DNA of 25,263 nucleotides, from assembly GCA_002404155.1 (NCBI GenBank), contig DHJC01000028.1, positions 1,037-26,299 of the forward strand. The letters are read 5' to 3'. This document shows, in pieces, positions 14,527-21,025 of the stretch. Origin of the DNA: Chloroflexi bacterium UBA4730. GTDB lineage: Bacteria > Chloroflexota > Limnocylindria > P2-11E. The notes beneath the pieces were generated by a model. It was given only the letters and a program-made list of their open reading frames with translations. It had not been told where the DNA came from and did no database searches. Position numbers and translations under genes: made by a program. The first letter of the stretch is position 1. The number at the start of each line of letters is the position of its first letter.

Positions 14527-14624
14527 CGCCTTTCCTCCCTCGCGGCGCGAGTGGCAGCCACGATGGCATAGCCGACTGCTCGACACCAGAGACAGTTCCA
14601 GAGTCGGTAATCCGCGAACACTGC

Positions 14625-14816
14625 CTACCCGAACAGGCCGCACCTATATTCTTCGCTGCCTCTCGCTGCAAGCTCGGGACGACCTGGGAGTAGAGGTCCA
14701 GCGTCACCGCGATCGTGGAATGTCCAAGGGCCTCCTAAACAACCTTCGGGTGAACGCCCCGAGCCAACGCGATCGACGCATAGCTATGCCGGAGATCGTG
14801 GACAGTTTTGGCCGTC
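14625..14816 (-). pseudogene. Tyrosine recombinase C-terminal relic 3
   Basis: This is the longest integrase remnant. The minus strand reads TAKTVHDLRHSYASIALARG with the box II R-H residues, then VHPKVV, an in-frame TAG (14735-14737, where CAG for Gln is expected), and EALGHSTIAVTLDLYSQVV with the catalytic Tyr. It continues PSLQREAAKNIG. One missing base near the end would restore ALFG and the TAG at 14625-14627. The nonsense codon, the frameshift and the absence of the N-terminal two thirds make it non-functional. Confidence 0.88.
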
Positions 14817-14848
14817 GAACTGGATGCGGAGCGACATCGCCCGAGAAT

Positions 14849-15250
14849 TCAGCTCGCGCGGCTTACCGAAGGATCCTTCGGTTGAATGATCCCCAGGACG
14901 TTTCGGCTCGGATCGACGATCCAGGCCGCCCAGGCGAAGCCCATGTCGGCGATCCCGTCCGCGGTCTTCGGGTCGGGCAAGTCGTACTCCTGGATCGGCA
15001 CTCCGCGGGCGCGGAGGTCCGCGAGTTCGGCCTGGAGGTCGGGGACGCGCCAGGCCAGCTGGGTCTGCGTGTCGGCCGTCCCGGTCGTGCTCAAGCTGAC
15101 CGTGAGCTGCGACCCGCCGCCGCACCGGAACATGATCCGCTCATCGTCTTCGCGCAGGATGTCGAGCCCGAGCGTGTCGTGGTAGAACGCCCGGCTCGCC
15201 GCCAGGTCCATCGACAGCACGATCGGGAACACGAGGTGATCCCCCAGCAT
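14849..15250 (-). CDS. VOC-superfamily protein (glyoxalase/bleomycin-resistance fold)
   Basis: 133 aa, one glyoxalase-fold pair of beta-alpha-beta-beta-beta modules. Module 1 is MLGDHLVFPIVLSMDLAASR with the FYHDTLGLDI loop and IMFRCGGGSQLTVSLS. Module 2 is QLAWRVPDLQAELADLRARG, GIADMGFAWAAWIVDPSRN and VLGIIQPKD. Members are metal-dependent lyases, dioxygenases or drug-binding proteins; the substrate cannot be told here. ATG 15250 is preceded by GGAGG at 7 bp on the minus strand. A copy of the 34-bp repeat lies just upstream (15286-15319), and integrase relic 3 is just downstream. Confidence 0.87.
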   Translation of the reverse strand: MLGDHLVFPIVLSMDLAASRAFYHDTLGLDILREDDERIMFRCGGGSQLTVSLSTTGTADTQTQLAWRVPDLQAELADLRARGVPIQEYDLPDPKTADGIADMGFAWAAWIVDPSRNVLGIIQPKDPSVSRAS

Positions 15251-15285
15251 TCGCAGTCCTCCAAGCAATCGCCGCGGCGGAACTC

Positions 15286-15319
15286 TAGCGGAGCCCGCTT
15301 GATGCCTTATCTGACGCCA
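15286..15319 (-). repeat. 34-bp dispersed repeat (integrase-tail-like), copy 2
   Basis: Partner of 8703-8736. On the minus strand one frame reads ASVLASDKASSGLR followed by TAG. The third, weaker copy at 8391-8419 shares GCACCGATGCC with the right extension of this copy (15320-15330). Confidence 0.55.
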
Positions 15320-15499
15320 ACACCGATGCCGCTCCGTGGACGTCGGCGCCATACGTCGAAGCCTCACTCTGAGGAATCTGCACTACACGGAACCGAACGG
15401 TGCGGAGCTGCGGCGCGTCCAAATATCTATCTAGTAATGGTGTCGCTGGCGCGACGACACCACAACACCGCCCCCTCGGCTAGTGGTCGCACTCTCTCT

Positions 15500-15577
15500 A
15501 GCCTGTAAGCCGCCGATGAGTCGGCGGCGGGAAGGACCTCTTCTGTGAGGCGTGACTCGGAACCCGTTCTGGAGGCT
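15500..15577 (+). promoter_or_regulatory. Structured 5' leader that can sequester a ribosome-binding site
   Basis: AGCCT (15500-15504) can pair with AGGCT (15573-15577), which overlaps the GGAGG ribosome-binding site (15571-15575). Inside this closing helix are a perfect 8-bp hairpin (GCCGCCGA 15509-15516, loop TGAG, TCGGCGGC 15521-15528) and a smaller CCTC/GAGG hairpin (15537-15550). The layout is that of a multi-branched leader or riboswitch-like element before the gene at 15583. It matches no riboswitch class I recognise. Base pairing is visible; regulation is inferred. Confidence 0.4.
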
Positions 15578-15582
15578 CCCAT

Positions 15583-15888
15583 GTGAACGTCTCACCGATG
15601 AAGCAGCCGAGCCTTGTGAAGCAGCCGAGTGCCCTATTTCCGCTGGCAATGTCGTTGGCCGCCCTAGCCATGGTGCTCATTCACGCTGCCAGGTTGGGCA
15701 TTGTCCATGAGGTCGATGAGGGGACCGAGGCCCATATCTTTCAGCTGCTGATGGCTGGACAGGTACCGATCGTCGCGTTCTTCGCGATCAAGTGGCTGCC
15801 GCTGGCTCCAGGGCCGGCGCTGCAGATAGTGGCGCTACAAGCTGGTGCCGCGTTCGCGGCATTTGCCGCCGTCTTCTTTCTCACGTAG
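15583..15888 (+). CDS. Small three-TM membrane protein
   Basis: 101 aa from GTG 15583, which sits 7 bp after GGAGG (ATG 15598 is an alternative). It has about three hydrophobic segments: FPLAMSLAALAMVLIHAARL, FQLLMAGQVPIVAFFAIKWL and LQIVALQAGAAFAAFAAVFF. A short acidic loop (HEVDEGTEAH) lies between the first two. No known family was recognised. The unusually structured leader is the most informative context. Confidence 0.7.
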   Translation: MNVSPMKQPSLVKQPSALFPLAMSLAALAMVLIHAARLGIVHEVDEGTEAHIFQLLMAGQVPIVAFFAIKWLPLAPGPALQIVALQAGAAFAAFAAVFFLT

Positions 15889-16016
15889 CGTCCAGCTCCG
15901 CCATTTACGAGTCCGACCGCACTTTGCTGCGCGCACGCGCCGACTCGCGGTCGCATTGGGCACGATCGAGGGTAGAGCGATCACCGAAGTAGAGTCCTGG
16001 AAGGAGGTCGATCGCC

Positions 16017-16412
16017 ATGGCGACTCACGCCACGAAAAAGCCGGCTGCGAAGACGCCACCCACGAAGACCGTCGATGACTACCTCGCGGCGGCGCCGAAT
16101 GACAAGCGCGCTGCGCTGATGAAGCTCCGCAAGACGATCAAGGCAGCCGCGCCGAAGGCGGCCGAAAGCATCAGCTACGGGATCGTCGGGTTCAAGCACA
16201 ACGGGAATCCACTCGTGTACTTCGGCTATGCGAAGTCCCATTGCGCCCTGCATGGGAGCACCAGCCGCTTCGTCGATGCGCACGCGGCCGAACTGAAGGC
16301 CTACGACCTGAGCAAGGGCACGATCCGGTTCCCGGCAGACAAGCCACTTCCCGACCGATTCGTGACGAAGATGGTCAGAGCGCGTGTCACCGAAATCGAA
16401 AAGGCCGGCTAA
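16017..16412 (+). CDS. DUF1801-family protein (YdhG-like)
   Basis: 131 aa. A lysine/alanine-rich N-terminus (ATKKPAAKTPPTKT) is followed by a DUF1801 fold: VDDYLAAAPNDKRAALMKLR, ETISYGI-like ESISYGIVGFKHNGNPLVYF, GYAKSHCALHGST, and GTIRFPADKPLPDRFVTKMV. This family includes YdhG, described as an iron chaperone in Bacillus, but most members have no assigned role. ATG 16017 has GGAGG 8-9 bp upstream. It is followed after 3 bp by the S4-domain gene, so the two are probably co-transcribed. Confidence 0.88.
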   Translation: MATHATKKPAAKTPPTKTVDDYLAAAPNDKRAALMKLRKTIKAAAPKAAESISYGIVGFKHNGNPLVYFGYAKSHCALHGSTSRFVDAHAAELKAYDLSKGTIRFPADKPLPDRFVTKMVRARVTEIEKAG

Positions 16413-16415
16413 GCG

Positions 16416-16802
16416 TTGGCGACGACCTCACACGATGGCCACATCGACACGACTCGGGTGGACGTATGGCTGTGGGCCGTCCGGCTCTATAAGACCCGTT
16501 CGGCGGCGACGGCCGCCTGCCGGGGCGGCCATGTCCGGGTGAACCGCGCCGCAGCCAAGGCGTCGACGCCGGTGAAGGTCCGCGACCGCGTCGAGGCGTT
16601 CGCGGAGCGCGAGCGCATCCTCGAGGTGGCGGTCGTCATCGACAAGCGGGTCGGGGCAGCAGTGGCGGCCACCTGCCTGGTCGACCACAGCCCGCCTGTC
16701 CCGGTGGTCAAGCGGGAGCCACGGGTGTTCGTCCGCGAGCGCGGCGCGGGCCGCCCGACCAAGCGCGAGCGCCGCGAACTCGACCGCCTCAGGCGGCCAT
16801 GA
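16416..16802 (+). CDS. S4-domain RNA-binding protein (Hsp15-like)
   Basis: 128 aa. The S4 domain occupies residues about 13-60: TRVDVWLWAVRLYKTRSAAT, CRGGHVRVNRAAAKASTPVK and VRDRVEAF. Hsp15/HslR-type proteins with this layout bind stalled 50S-nascent-chain-tRNA complexes or structured RNA. The tail is strongly basic (GRPTKRERRELDRL). The start is TTG 16416, 3 bp after the upstream stop; GTG near 16458 (VDVWLW) would still keep the domain. The last 23 codons are duplicated at 9294-9365. Confidence 0.85.
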   Translation: MATTSHDGHIDTTRVDVWLWAVRLYKTRSAATAACRGGHVRVNRAAAKASTPVKVRDRVEAFAERERILEVAVVIDKRVGAAVAATCLVDHSPPVPVVKREPRVFVRERGAGRPTKRERRELDRLRRP

Positions 16803-16956
16803 CTTCGACGCCGTTCACCTAGCGACCCAGAATTCCAGGCGGAGCGCGTGGCACAGCCGACCGGAGGTGCGACTTTCCCAAATCCATGTCCCGCTAGCGT
16901 GCAGAAGAGATCGGCACATCCGAGACAATTCGGGGAATGTCCGAGAAGAGGAAATA

Positions 16957-17565
16957 GTGCCCTCACTGTTCCGCGCGTCGCTCGCCGCCATCCGTCGTGC
17001 CAGGGTGGCCATCCTGACGATCACCGCGACGTACCTGTTTTCGCTCGCCGTCGGCATCGCAATGGTCAGCACGGGCAACGCGTTCGCGCTCGAGCGCCGC
17101 GACGAAATCGTGGGCAGCGCCCAATCGAGCGAGATCCTCGTAGCAGATCGCCGCGGTGATCACCTTCGCGCTGCCGTGTTGGACTTCGCGTCGAACCTCG
17201 TGCTCGGCGGCGTCACCAGCACAGTCACCGGAATCACGGTCGTCGGTTCGTATCCCATCGTCGCCTACCGCGGCTGGGTCGGAGGCATCGTGTCGGTGGA
17301 CGCGCGTCATGAGAGCCGGCTCGATGACCTAGGTCACGCGTCTTACTACCTCGTGACGCTCGTCCTCCAGCTGATCCCCTACTCGATCGCGGGCGGTATG
17401 GGCGTGCACCTCGGCGTGGCCGCGTGGCGCGCGGTCCGCAAGCCGCGAGCGGACACGTGGCTCGGGCTGCCGAAGGATCGCCTGCGAGACGTCGCACTCG
17501 CCTACGTCATCGTCGTGCCGTTGTTCATGGTCGCCTCGCTCTGGGAGTTCCTCGTCCTCCGCTGA
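16957..17565 (+). CDS. SpoIIM-like (stage II sporulation protein M family) membrane protein
   Basis: 202 aa. Four or five hydrophobic segments are visible: VAILTITATYLFSLAVGIAM, FASNLVLGGVTSTVTGITVV, a central PIVAYRGWVGGIVSV, YLVTLVLQLIPYSIAGGMGV with HLGVAAWR, and the final LAYVIVVPLFMVASLWEFLV. The order (basic start, N-terminal TM, a loop, then a phenylalanine/asparagine-containing TM followed by a glycine-rich pair) resembles SpoIIM/DUF95 proteins. These are found in many non-sporulating bacteria with unknown roles. GTG 16957 is preceded by AAGAGGAAATA; an ATG at 16867 is less likely because the extra residues are not conserved in style. Confidence 0.55.
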   Translation: MPSLFRASLAAIRRARVAILTITATYLFSLAVGIAMVSTGNAFALERRDEIVGSAQSSEILVADRRGDHLRAAVLDFASNLVLGGVTSTVTGITVVGSYPIVAYRGWVGGIVSVDARHESRLDDLGHASYYLVTLVLQLIPYSIAGGMGVHLGVAAWRAVRKPRADTWLGLPKDRLRDVALAYVIVVPLFMVASLWEFLVLR

Positions 17566-17927
17566 ACGCGTCGGACGGGGACTCTGGCCGAATCCCGCGA
17601 GTTCGCTCATCTCGATGCTCACCTCGGCCCGCTCGTCCACCACGTCGCTGGACGTGAAACTCCACCGAGCGCGCTCACCCCGACCGACAGCAGGGCGAGC
17701 GCACCGAGCGAGCTGGGTGATCGGCGGAGCCACACGCTCGCCTGGGCGGGCTGGACCATCTCGCGCTCCGCCTCGAGCAGCTTGCCTTCGAGCGCGCCCA
17801 GGTCGCCAAGAAGATCTGCCTGACCCCCGTCCGGAAAGCGTTACGGTCGCGCGAACGTCGCCGCGCGGAACACCCTCGCGCACGCGCGACCGAGCCCGAG
17901 GTCTGGAAGCTCGTCGAGTGGTAGCCG
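17566..17927. other. 362-bp region holding a decayed copy of the ComP-like family
   Basis: No intact gene. On the minus strand it contains box C, a C-terminal tail relic and its 3' flank repeat, described separately. Confidence 0.6.
17627..17846 (-). pseudogene. Relic of a ComP-like membrane protein tail with box and 3' flank
   Basis: On the minus strand, box C (17813-17846, CCGTAACGCTTTCCGGACGG then GGTCAGGCAGA) runs directly into DLLGDLGALEGKLLEAERE, MVQPAQASVWLRR. This corresponds to the last 30-35 residues of the family. Where intact copies stop after WLRR, this copy has TCA (at the TAA position of paralog 3). It continues into the conserved 3' flank (17627-17720) that matches 10052-10142. 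The membrane region is absent, so it is an internal-deletion remnant of a duplicate. Confidence 0.7.
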
Positions 17928-18632
17928 CTACCGCACGGTGAGCGTGCCTCGCATTCCCGCCGACGCGTGGCCGGGGATCTGGCAGTAGTACTGGTAGACG
18001 CCGGGCGCCGCAGTGAAGACGGCGGCGCGCGTGCCCGCGAGCGGGACGCGGACATCTACGCTGAGCGCGTCGATTGTGAACGTGTGCCAGAAGAGATCGT
18101 TGTTCGTCATCTCGATCCGGATCTCGCCGGCACGAGCGGTGAGCTCGAGCGTCGAGTAGGCGGTGTCCTTCGTTTCGATGCGCGCGGACGAAGACTGCGA
18201 GGCGGCCTGGACCGGACGCGCGCCGCCGGCGCTCGCGATGGCCACGAGCCCGGCGACGATCGCGACGGCCGCGACCGTCCGGCCGAGCGGACGAGCCACC
18301 GGCGGCCGGCGCAGGAACGCCGCGATGACCGTCAGGAGACCGACGATCGAGATCGCCGCGAGCGAGACCTGGAGCGCGATCGGCCCGACACCTTCGCCGT
18401 TCGAGGTGAGGCTCGCCGCAGCGCTCGCCGTGAAGAACGCGACGTCGAGGAAGAGCAGGCCGAGCAACACGCGACCGACGCCGGCGCTGCGTCGCCAGCT
18501 GAGGAGCGCCAGTCCGATGAGACACGCGACCCCGAGCGCCACCGCGTCGCGGTCGGCGTGGGACGCCGCGAAGAACAGCATGGCGACGGCCTCGCTGGCC
18601 GCCGCGACCCGGACGAGTCGGCTCGGATCCAC
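17928..18632 (-). CDS. Membrane-anchored cupredoxin (plastocyanin-like)
   Basis: 234 aa. The first 140 residues hold four or five hydrophobic segments (EAVAMLFFAASHADRD, ALGVACLIGLALL, RVLLGLLFLDVAFFTAS, LQVSLAAISIVGLLTVIAAF, VAAVAIVAGLVAIAS-type). After a linker, residues 150-234 form a cupredoxin domain with a full type-1 copper set: His183 (FWHTFTI), Cys217 (YQYYCQIPGH), His222 and Met227 (GHASAGMRG). It probably handles electrons or copper at the outer face of the membrane. GTG 18632 has AAGGAGGG upstream. It lies 3' of paralog 4 on the same strand, and a box-like element (18659-18687) precedes it. Confidence 0.9.
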   Translation of the reverse strand: MDPSRLVRVAAASEAVAMLFFAASHADRDAVALGVACLIGLALLSWRRSAGVGRVLLGLLFLDVAFFTASAAASLTSNGEGVGPIALQVSLAAISIVGLLTVIAAFLRRPPVARPLGRTVAAVAIVAGLVAIASAGGARPVQAASQSSSARIETKDTAYSTLELTARAGEIRIEMTNNDLFWHTFTIDALSVDVRVPLAGTRAAVFTAAPGVYQYYCQIPGHASAGMRGTLTVR

Positions 18633-18658
18633 GATGTATCCCTCCTTGTGCAGAGTGT

Positions 18659-18687
18659 CCTCGGCACGCGTCCCAACGGCGTTATGG
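18659..18687 (-). promoter_or_regulatory. Shared-box-like element upstream of the cupredoxin gene
   Basis: The minus strand reads CCATAACGCCGTTGGGACGC then GTGCCGAGG, resembling the box at 8121-8154 (TAACGCC, then GGACGC, then a GTCAGG-like end). Its distance to the GTG at 18632 leaves room for the AAGGAGGG ribosome-binding site. Weak match. Confidence 0.35.
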
Positions 18688-18704
18688 CGGCGGGGCCCGG
18701 GAGC

Positions 18705-19898
18705 TCATCGGCGCAGCCACAGGCTCGCGTGCACCGGCTGCATCGTGTCGCCGACGACCGTCAGAAGATCGCTTCGCAGCGCGTCCACTTCCACCAGGTC
18801 GCCGAGCCGCTCGCTGAAGGCGTCGACCGTCCGCCCCGCGTCGTAGCGCGAGCGGTAGAAGCGCTGATCGACGGCGCGTTCGATCCTGCGGCGCAGCGGC
18901 TGGAAGAGGGCGAAGCTGACGAGGGTCGACGCGGCGACCGACAGCTCCGAGCCCGTCGTGAACGGCCGCAGCAGCGTCTGGAGCAGGACGATGCCGCCGA
19001 AGAACGCGCCGCCGATCACGGCCGTAGTCGCGCCGTAGACGAGGGTGCGGTTGATGAGCAGGTCGATGTCGTAGAGGCGATAGCGCAGGATCGCGATCGC
19101 GACCGAGATCGGAATGAGGTCCATGACCACGACCGCCACCAGCGATGCAAGTACGCCCCCGAGATACGAGAAAAGGCCGAAGCCTGTTGCAACAAAGAAC
19201 ACCATCACGATCGAAGCGGCGTAGGCGAACCATTTGAGCTGCTGCCGCTCGGTCCCGGCGGCGGTGCGAAACCGCACCAGGACCGCAGCCACGGGAATGA
19301 GGTACACGACGAGGGGGAACGCACCCACGTACCCGAGCAGCGTCCCGAGCGGTCCATCGATCGCGAGCGGATTCGCCACCGTGAGCGGCAGAGCGCCCTG
19401 AGCGCCAAAGGGGGATGGCTGGACCGGGAACTCTCGCGGTCCGAGCAATTCGGCCACCAGCCCGAGCGCGGTCGCCATCACGACCACTGCGGCAGGCAGG
19501 CGCCAGCGTGGGGATGGCGGCCGGCCGGTCGGGAACAGCATGATCGCAAGAAACAGGCATCCGAGTGCGGGGAGCCAGGCGATTCCGATGAGCAAGGCGA
19601 CCTCGCCGAGTGGCAGTGTGCCCGGCGCGCGAATGAACGCCGCCCACTTGTACGCCCCGGCTGCGAATGCAAGCTGGAAGAGCGCCCCCGCCCAAAGCAG
19701 CAGCCAGCCGACTGGCTGGCGTGGCAGTCTGAGCGTGAGCAGCAGTCCGACGCCGACATAGACCAGTTGGCTCAAGAGGGGCAGCAAGAAGGCGCCGAAG
19801 AACTCGAGGAACACGACGTCGAGGACGACCGAACCCACCGCAACGAGCACCGGGACGAGTGCAAAGAGACGCACTGAAGGCCTCACGGCGACCGTCAT
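18705..19898 (-). CDS. ComP-like multi-TM membrane protein lacking a kinase domain (paralog 4)
   Basis: 397 aa from ATG 19898 (GTG 19919 in frame is the alternative). About nine hydrophobic segments, beginning VRLFALVPVLVAVGSVVLDV. Landmarks are QPVGWLLLWAGALFQLAF, IMLFPTGRPPSPRWRLP, TERQQLKWFAYAAS, RYRLYDIDLLINRTLVYG, DQRFYRSRYDAGRTVDAFSE and SLWLRR at the end. There are no catalytic kinase motifs. Its N-terminal half differs from paralog 1, but the 3' region 18840-19019 has only six differences from 5761-5940. The start codon overlaps the stop of an upstream 32-codon relic (ATGA), so its translation may be coupled. The cupredoxin gene follows 72 bp downstream. Confidence 0.85.
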   Translation of the reverse strand: MTVAVRPSVRLFALVPVLVAVGSVVLDVVFLEFFGAFLLPLLSQLVYVGVGLLLTLRLPRQPVGWLLLWAGALFQLAFAAGAYKWAAFIRAPGTLPLGEVALLIGIAWLPALGCLFLAIMLFPTGRPPSPRWRLPAAVVVMATALGLVAELLGPREFPVQPSPFGAQGALPLTVANPLAIDGPLGTLLGYVGAFPLVVYLIPVAAVLVRFRTAAGTERQQLKWFAYAASIVMVFFVATGFGLFSYLGGVLASLVAVVVMDLIPISVAIAILRYRLYDIDLLINRTLVYGATTAVIGGAFFGGIVLLQTLLRPFTTGSELSVAASTLVSFALFQPLRRRIERAVDQRFYRSRYDAGRTVDAFSERLGDLVEVDALRSDLLTVVGDTMQPVHASLWLRR

Positions 19899-19993
19899 CG
19901 CGCCCGCTCCCGTAGCCACAGGCTCACTTGCGCCGGGGCCATGGTCTGTCGCACCGCGCCGTCAAGCGTGCGCTCGGTGTCATACCGCTGCAT
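19895..19993 (-). CDS. Mini-ORF made of a ComP-like family tail, coupled to paralog 4
   Basis: 32 aa: MQRYDTERTLDGAVRQTMAP then AQVSLWLRERAR. It is the family tail RYDAxRTLDAF...TMQPxxxSLWLRR with an internal deletion of about 20 residues. It sits 14 bp below box B (20008-20041). Its TGA (19895-19897) overlaps the ATG of paralog 4 (19896-19898). It is either a relic of a deleted duplicate or a relic reused as a coupled upstream ORF. No good ribosome-binding site precedes ATG 19993. Confidence 0.45.
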   Translation of the reverse strand: MQRYDTERTLDGAVRQTMAPAQVSLWLRERAR

Positions 19994-20007
19994 CCCGCAT
20001 CCAGGAG

Positions 20008-20041
20008 ACTCTGCCTGAGCCCCGTCCGGAAAGCGTTACGG
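20008..20041 (-). promoter_or_regulatory. Shared upstream box, copy B (probable promoter of paralog 4)
   Basis: The minus strand reads CCGTAACGCTTTCCGGACGG then GGCTCAGGCAGAGT. It is nearly identical to copy C (17813-17846). Similarity to copy A extends upstream to about 20118 (CGGTGTCGGCGCGCG, then GGTCGTGCG), giving about 110 bp of shared DNA. Confidence 0.5.
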
Positions 20042-20321
20042 TCGTCCGACGCCCGAGCTGCGCGCGTCCCTGCCTGGCGCGTCGCGCGCCGACACCGGAC
20101 GCACGACCATCCAGAAGGACACCCGCGATGGCGCATCAAGGGTGTGCTCCACATCCGTCCGGATCCGCGAGCAGTTCTCGACGCGAATCGTGAATGCGCG
20201 CGCCGTCGATTCCTCCCCCGCTCCGACGTCCATGCGATCTGCGCGGATTGCGCCGTGGACGCGGGGATCTGACGCAGAGCACGCGACCAGCGCCGCTGTT
20301 CGCCTCCGCTACCGTCAGCGA

Positions 20322-20720
20322 GTGCGCCGCGTCGCCATCGTGCTCCTTCTGCTCCTCGGCCCCGCGTGCGCACCCGCGACACCGGACAACGCGGCGGTCG
20401 AGCGCGACTACGCCGAACACCGGTCGACCGTCGAGGTGACCGCCGAAGGCGTGGTGACGAACGTCCTCGCGGACGACAGCGGTCCGTCCGGTACGCATCA
20501 GCGCTTCATCATCCGCCTCGCCGGAGGGACGCAGACGGTGCTCGTGGACAACAACGTGACCATCGGACACCGGGCCCCGGTGGCGGCGGATGACGACGTG
20601 ATCGTGCACGGCGAGTACGTCTGGAACGACCAGGGCGGGCTTATCCATTTCACCCATCACGACCCTGCGCCCGCCCACGAGGGAGGGTGGATCGAGCTGA
20701 GAGGGGTGCGCTACCAATGA
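20322..20720 (+). CDS. DUF3465 secreted protein or lipoprotein
   Basis: 132 aa. A signal sequence (RRVAIVLLLLLGPAC) ends in Cys16, a weak lipobox (GPAC), so it may be a lipoprotein. The rest matches DUF3465 throughout: VTAEGVVTNVLADD, HQRFIIRLAGGTQTVLVDNN, DDVIVHGEYVWNDQGGLIHF, THHDPAPAHEGGWIELRG. The HQRF, WNDxGG and THHDP-x-GGWIE motifs are all present. The family has an OB-like beta fold of unknown function and is usually exported. GTG 20322 is chosen because it directly precedes the signal sequence; no clear ribosome-binding site is visible. Confidence 0.88.
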   Translation: MRRVAIVLLLLLGPACAPATPDNAAVERDYAEHRSTVEVTAEGVVTNVLADDSGPSGTHQRFIIRLAGGTQTVLVDNNVTIGHRAPVAADDDVIVHGEYVWNDQGGLIHFTHHDPAPAHEGGWIELRGVRYQ

Positions 20721-20753
20721 CGTCAGGCACGGCGACGCACCCTCTTCGCTGCC

Positions 20754-20759
20754 TACACT
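20754..20759 (+). promoter_or_regulatory. TACACT -10-like hexamer before the 59-aa ORF
   Basis: TACACT ends 6 bp before GTG 20766, the spacing expected of a leaderless transcript. No convincing -35. Confidence 0.3.
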
Positions 20760-20765
20760 TCGCGC

Positions 20766-20945
20766 GTGGTCTCCAGACGCCCCTGCCCCATTTGCAAACG
20801 CCCAGTGCTCGTGCGTGTAGGGATCATCGAGAAGCATCCGAAGAGCGGCCGACCATCGTTCGAGCGCCCCGAACGTCGGCCTCGGCCGATCGAGTGGTGC
20901 GACGCGAGCAACCGCGGCTGGGATGAGGTCGCGCTGAAGTCATAG
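20766..20945 (+). CDS. Small CxxC protein, hypothetical
   Basis: 59 aa: VSRRPCPICKRPV, then a central basic/proline stretch (KHPKSGRPSFERPERRPRPI) and EWCDASNRGWDEVALKS. The CPIC pair near residues 7-10 and the single Cys in EWCD suggest a small metal-binding or zinc-ribbon-like protein, but only three cysteines are present. It is weakly reminiscent of YacG-type zinc proteins, not enough to assign. There is no ribosome-binding site; a leaderless start is possible. Confidence 0.4.
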   Translation: MVSRRPCPICKRPVLVRVGIIEKHPKSGRPSFERPERRPRPIEWCDASNRGWDEVALKS

Positions 20946-21025
20946 GCCGCGTGACAAAGCTGCGACCGGACATGAGATCCGACCTGCACGCGTTCATGGG
21001 ACCTCAAGATCGCGACGAGCACTCT

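Noticed and set aside
17967..19877. Long plus-strand open frame (636 codons) opposite the cupredoxin and paralog 4
   Set aside because: The translation is a highly charged Arg/Asp/Glu-rich string with no fold-like pattern. It mirrors two strongly supported minus-strand membrane genes and is a high-GC shadow.
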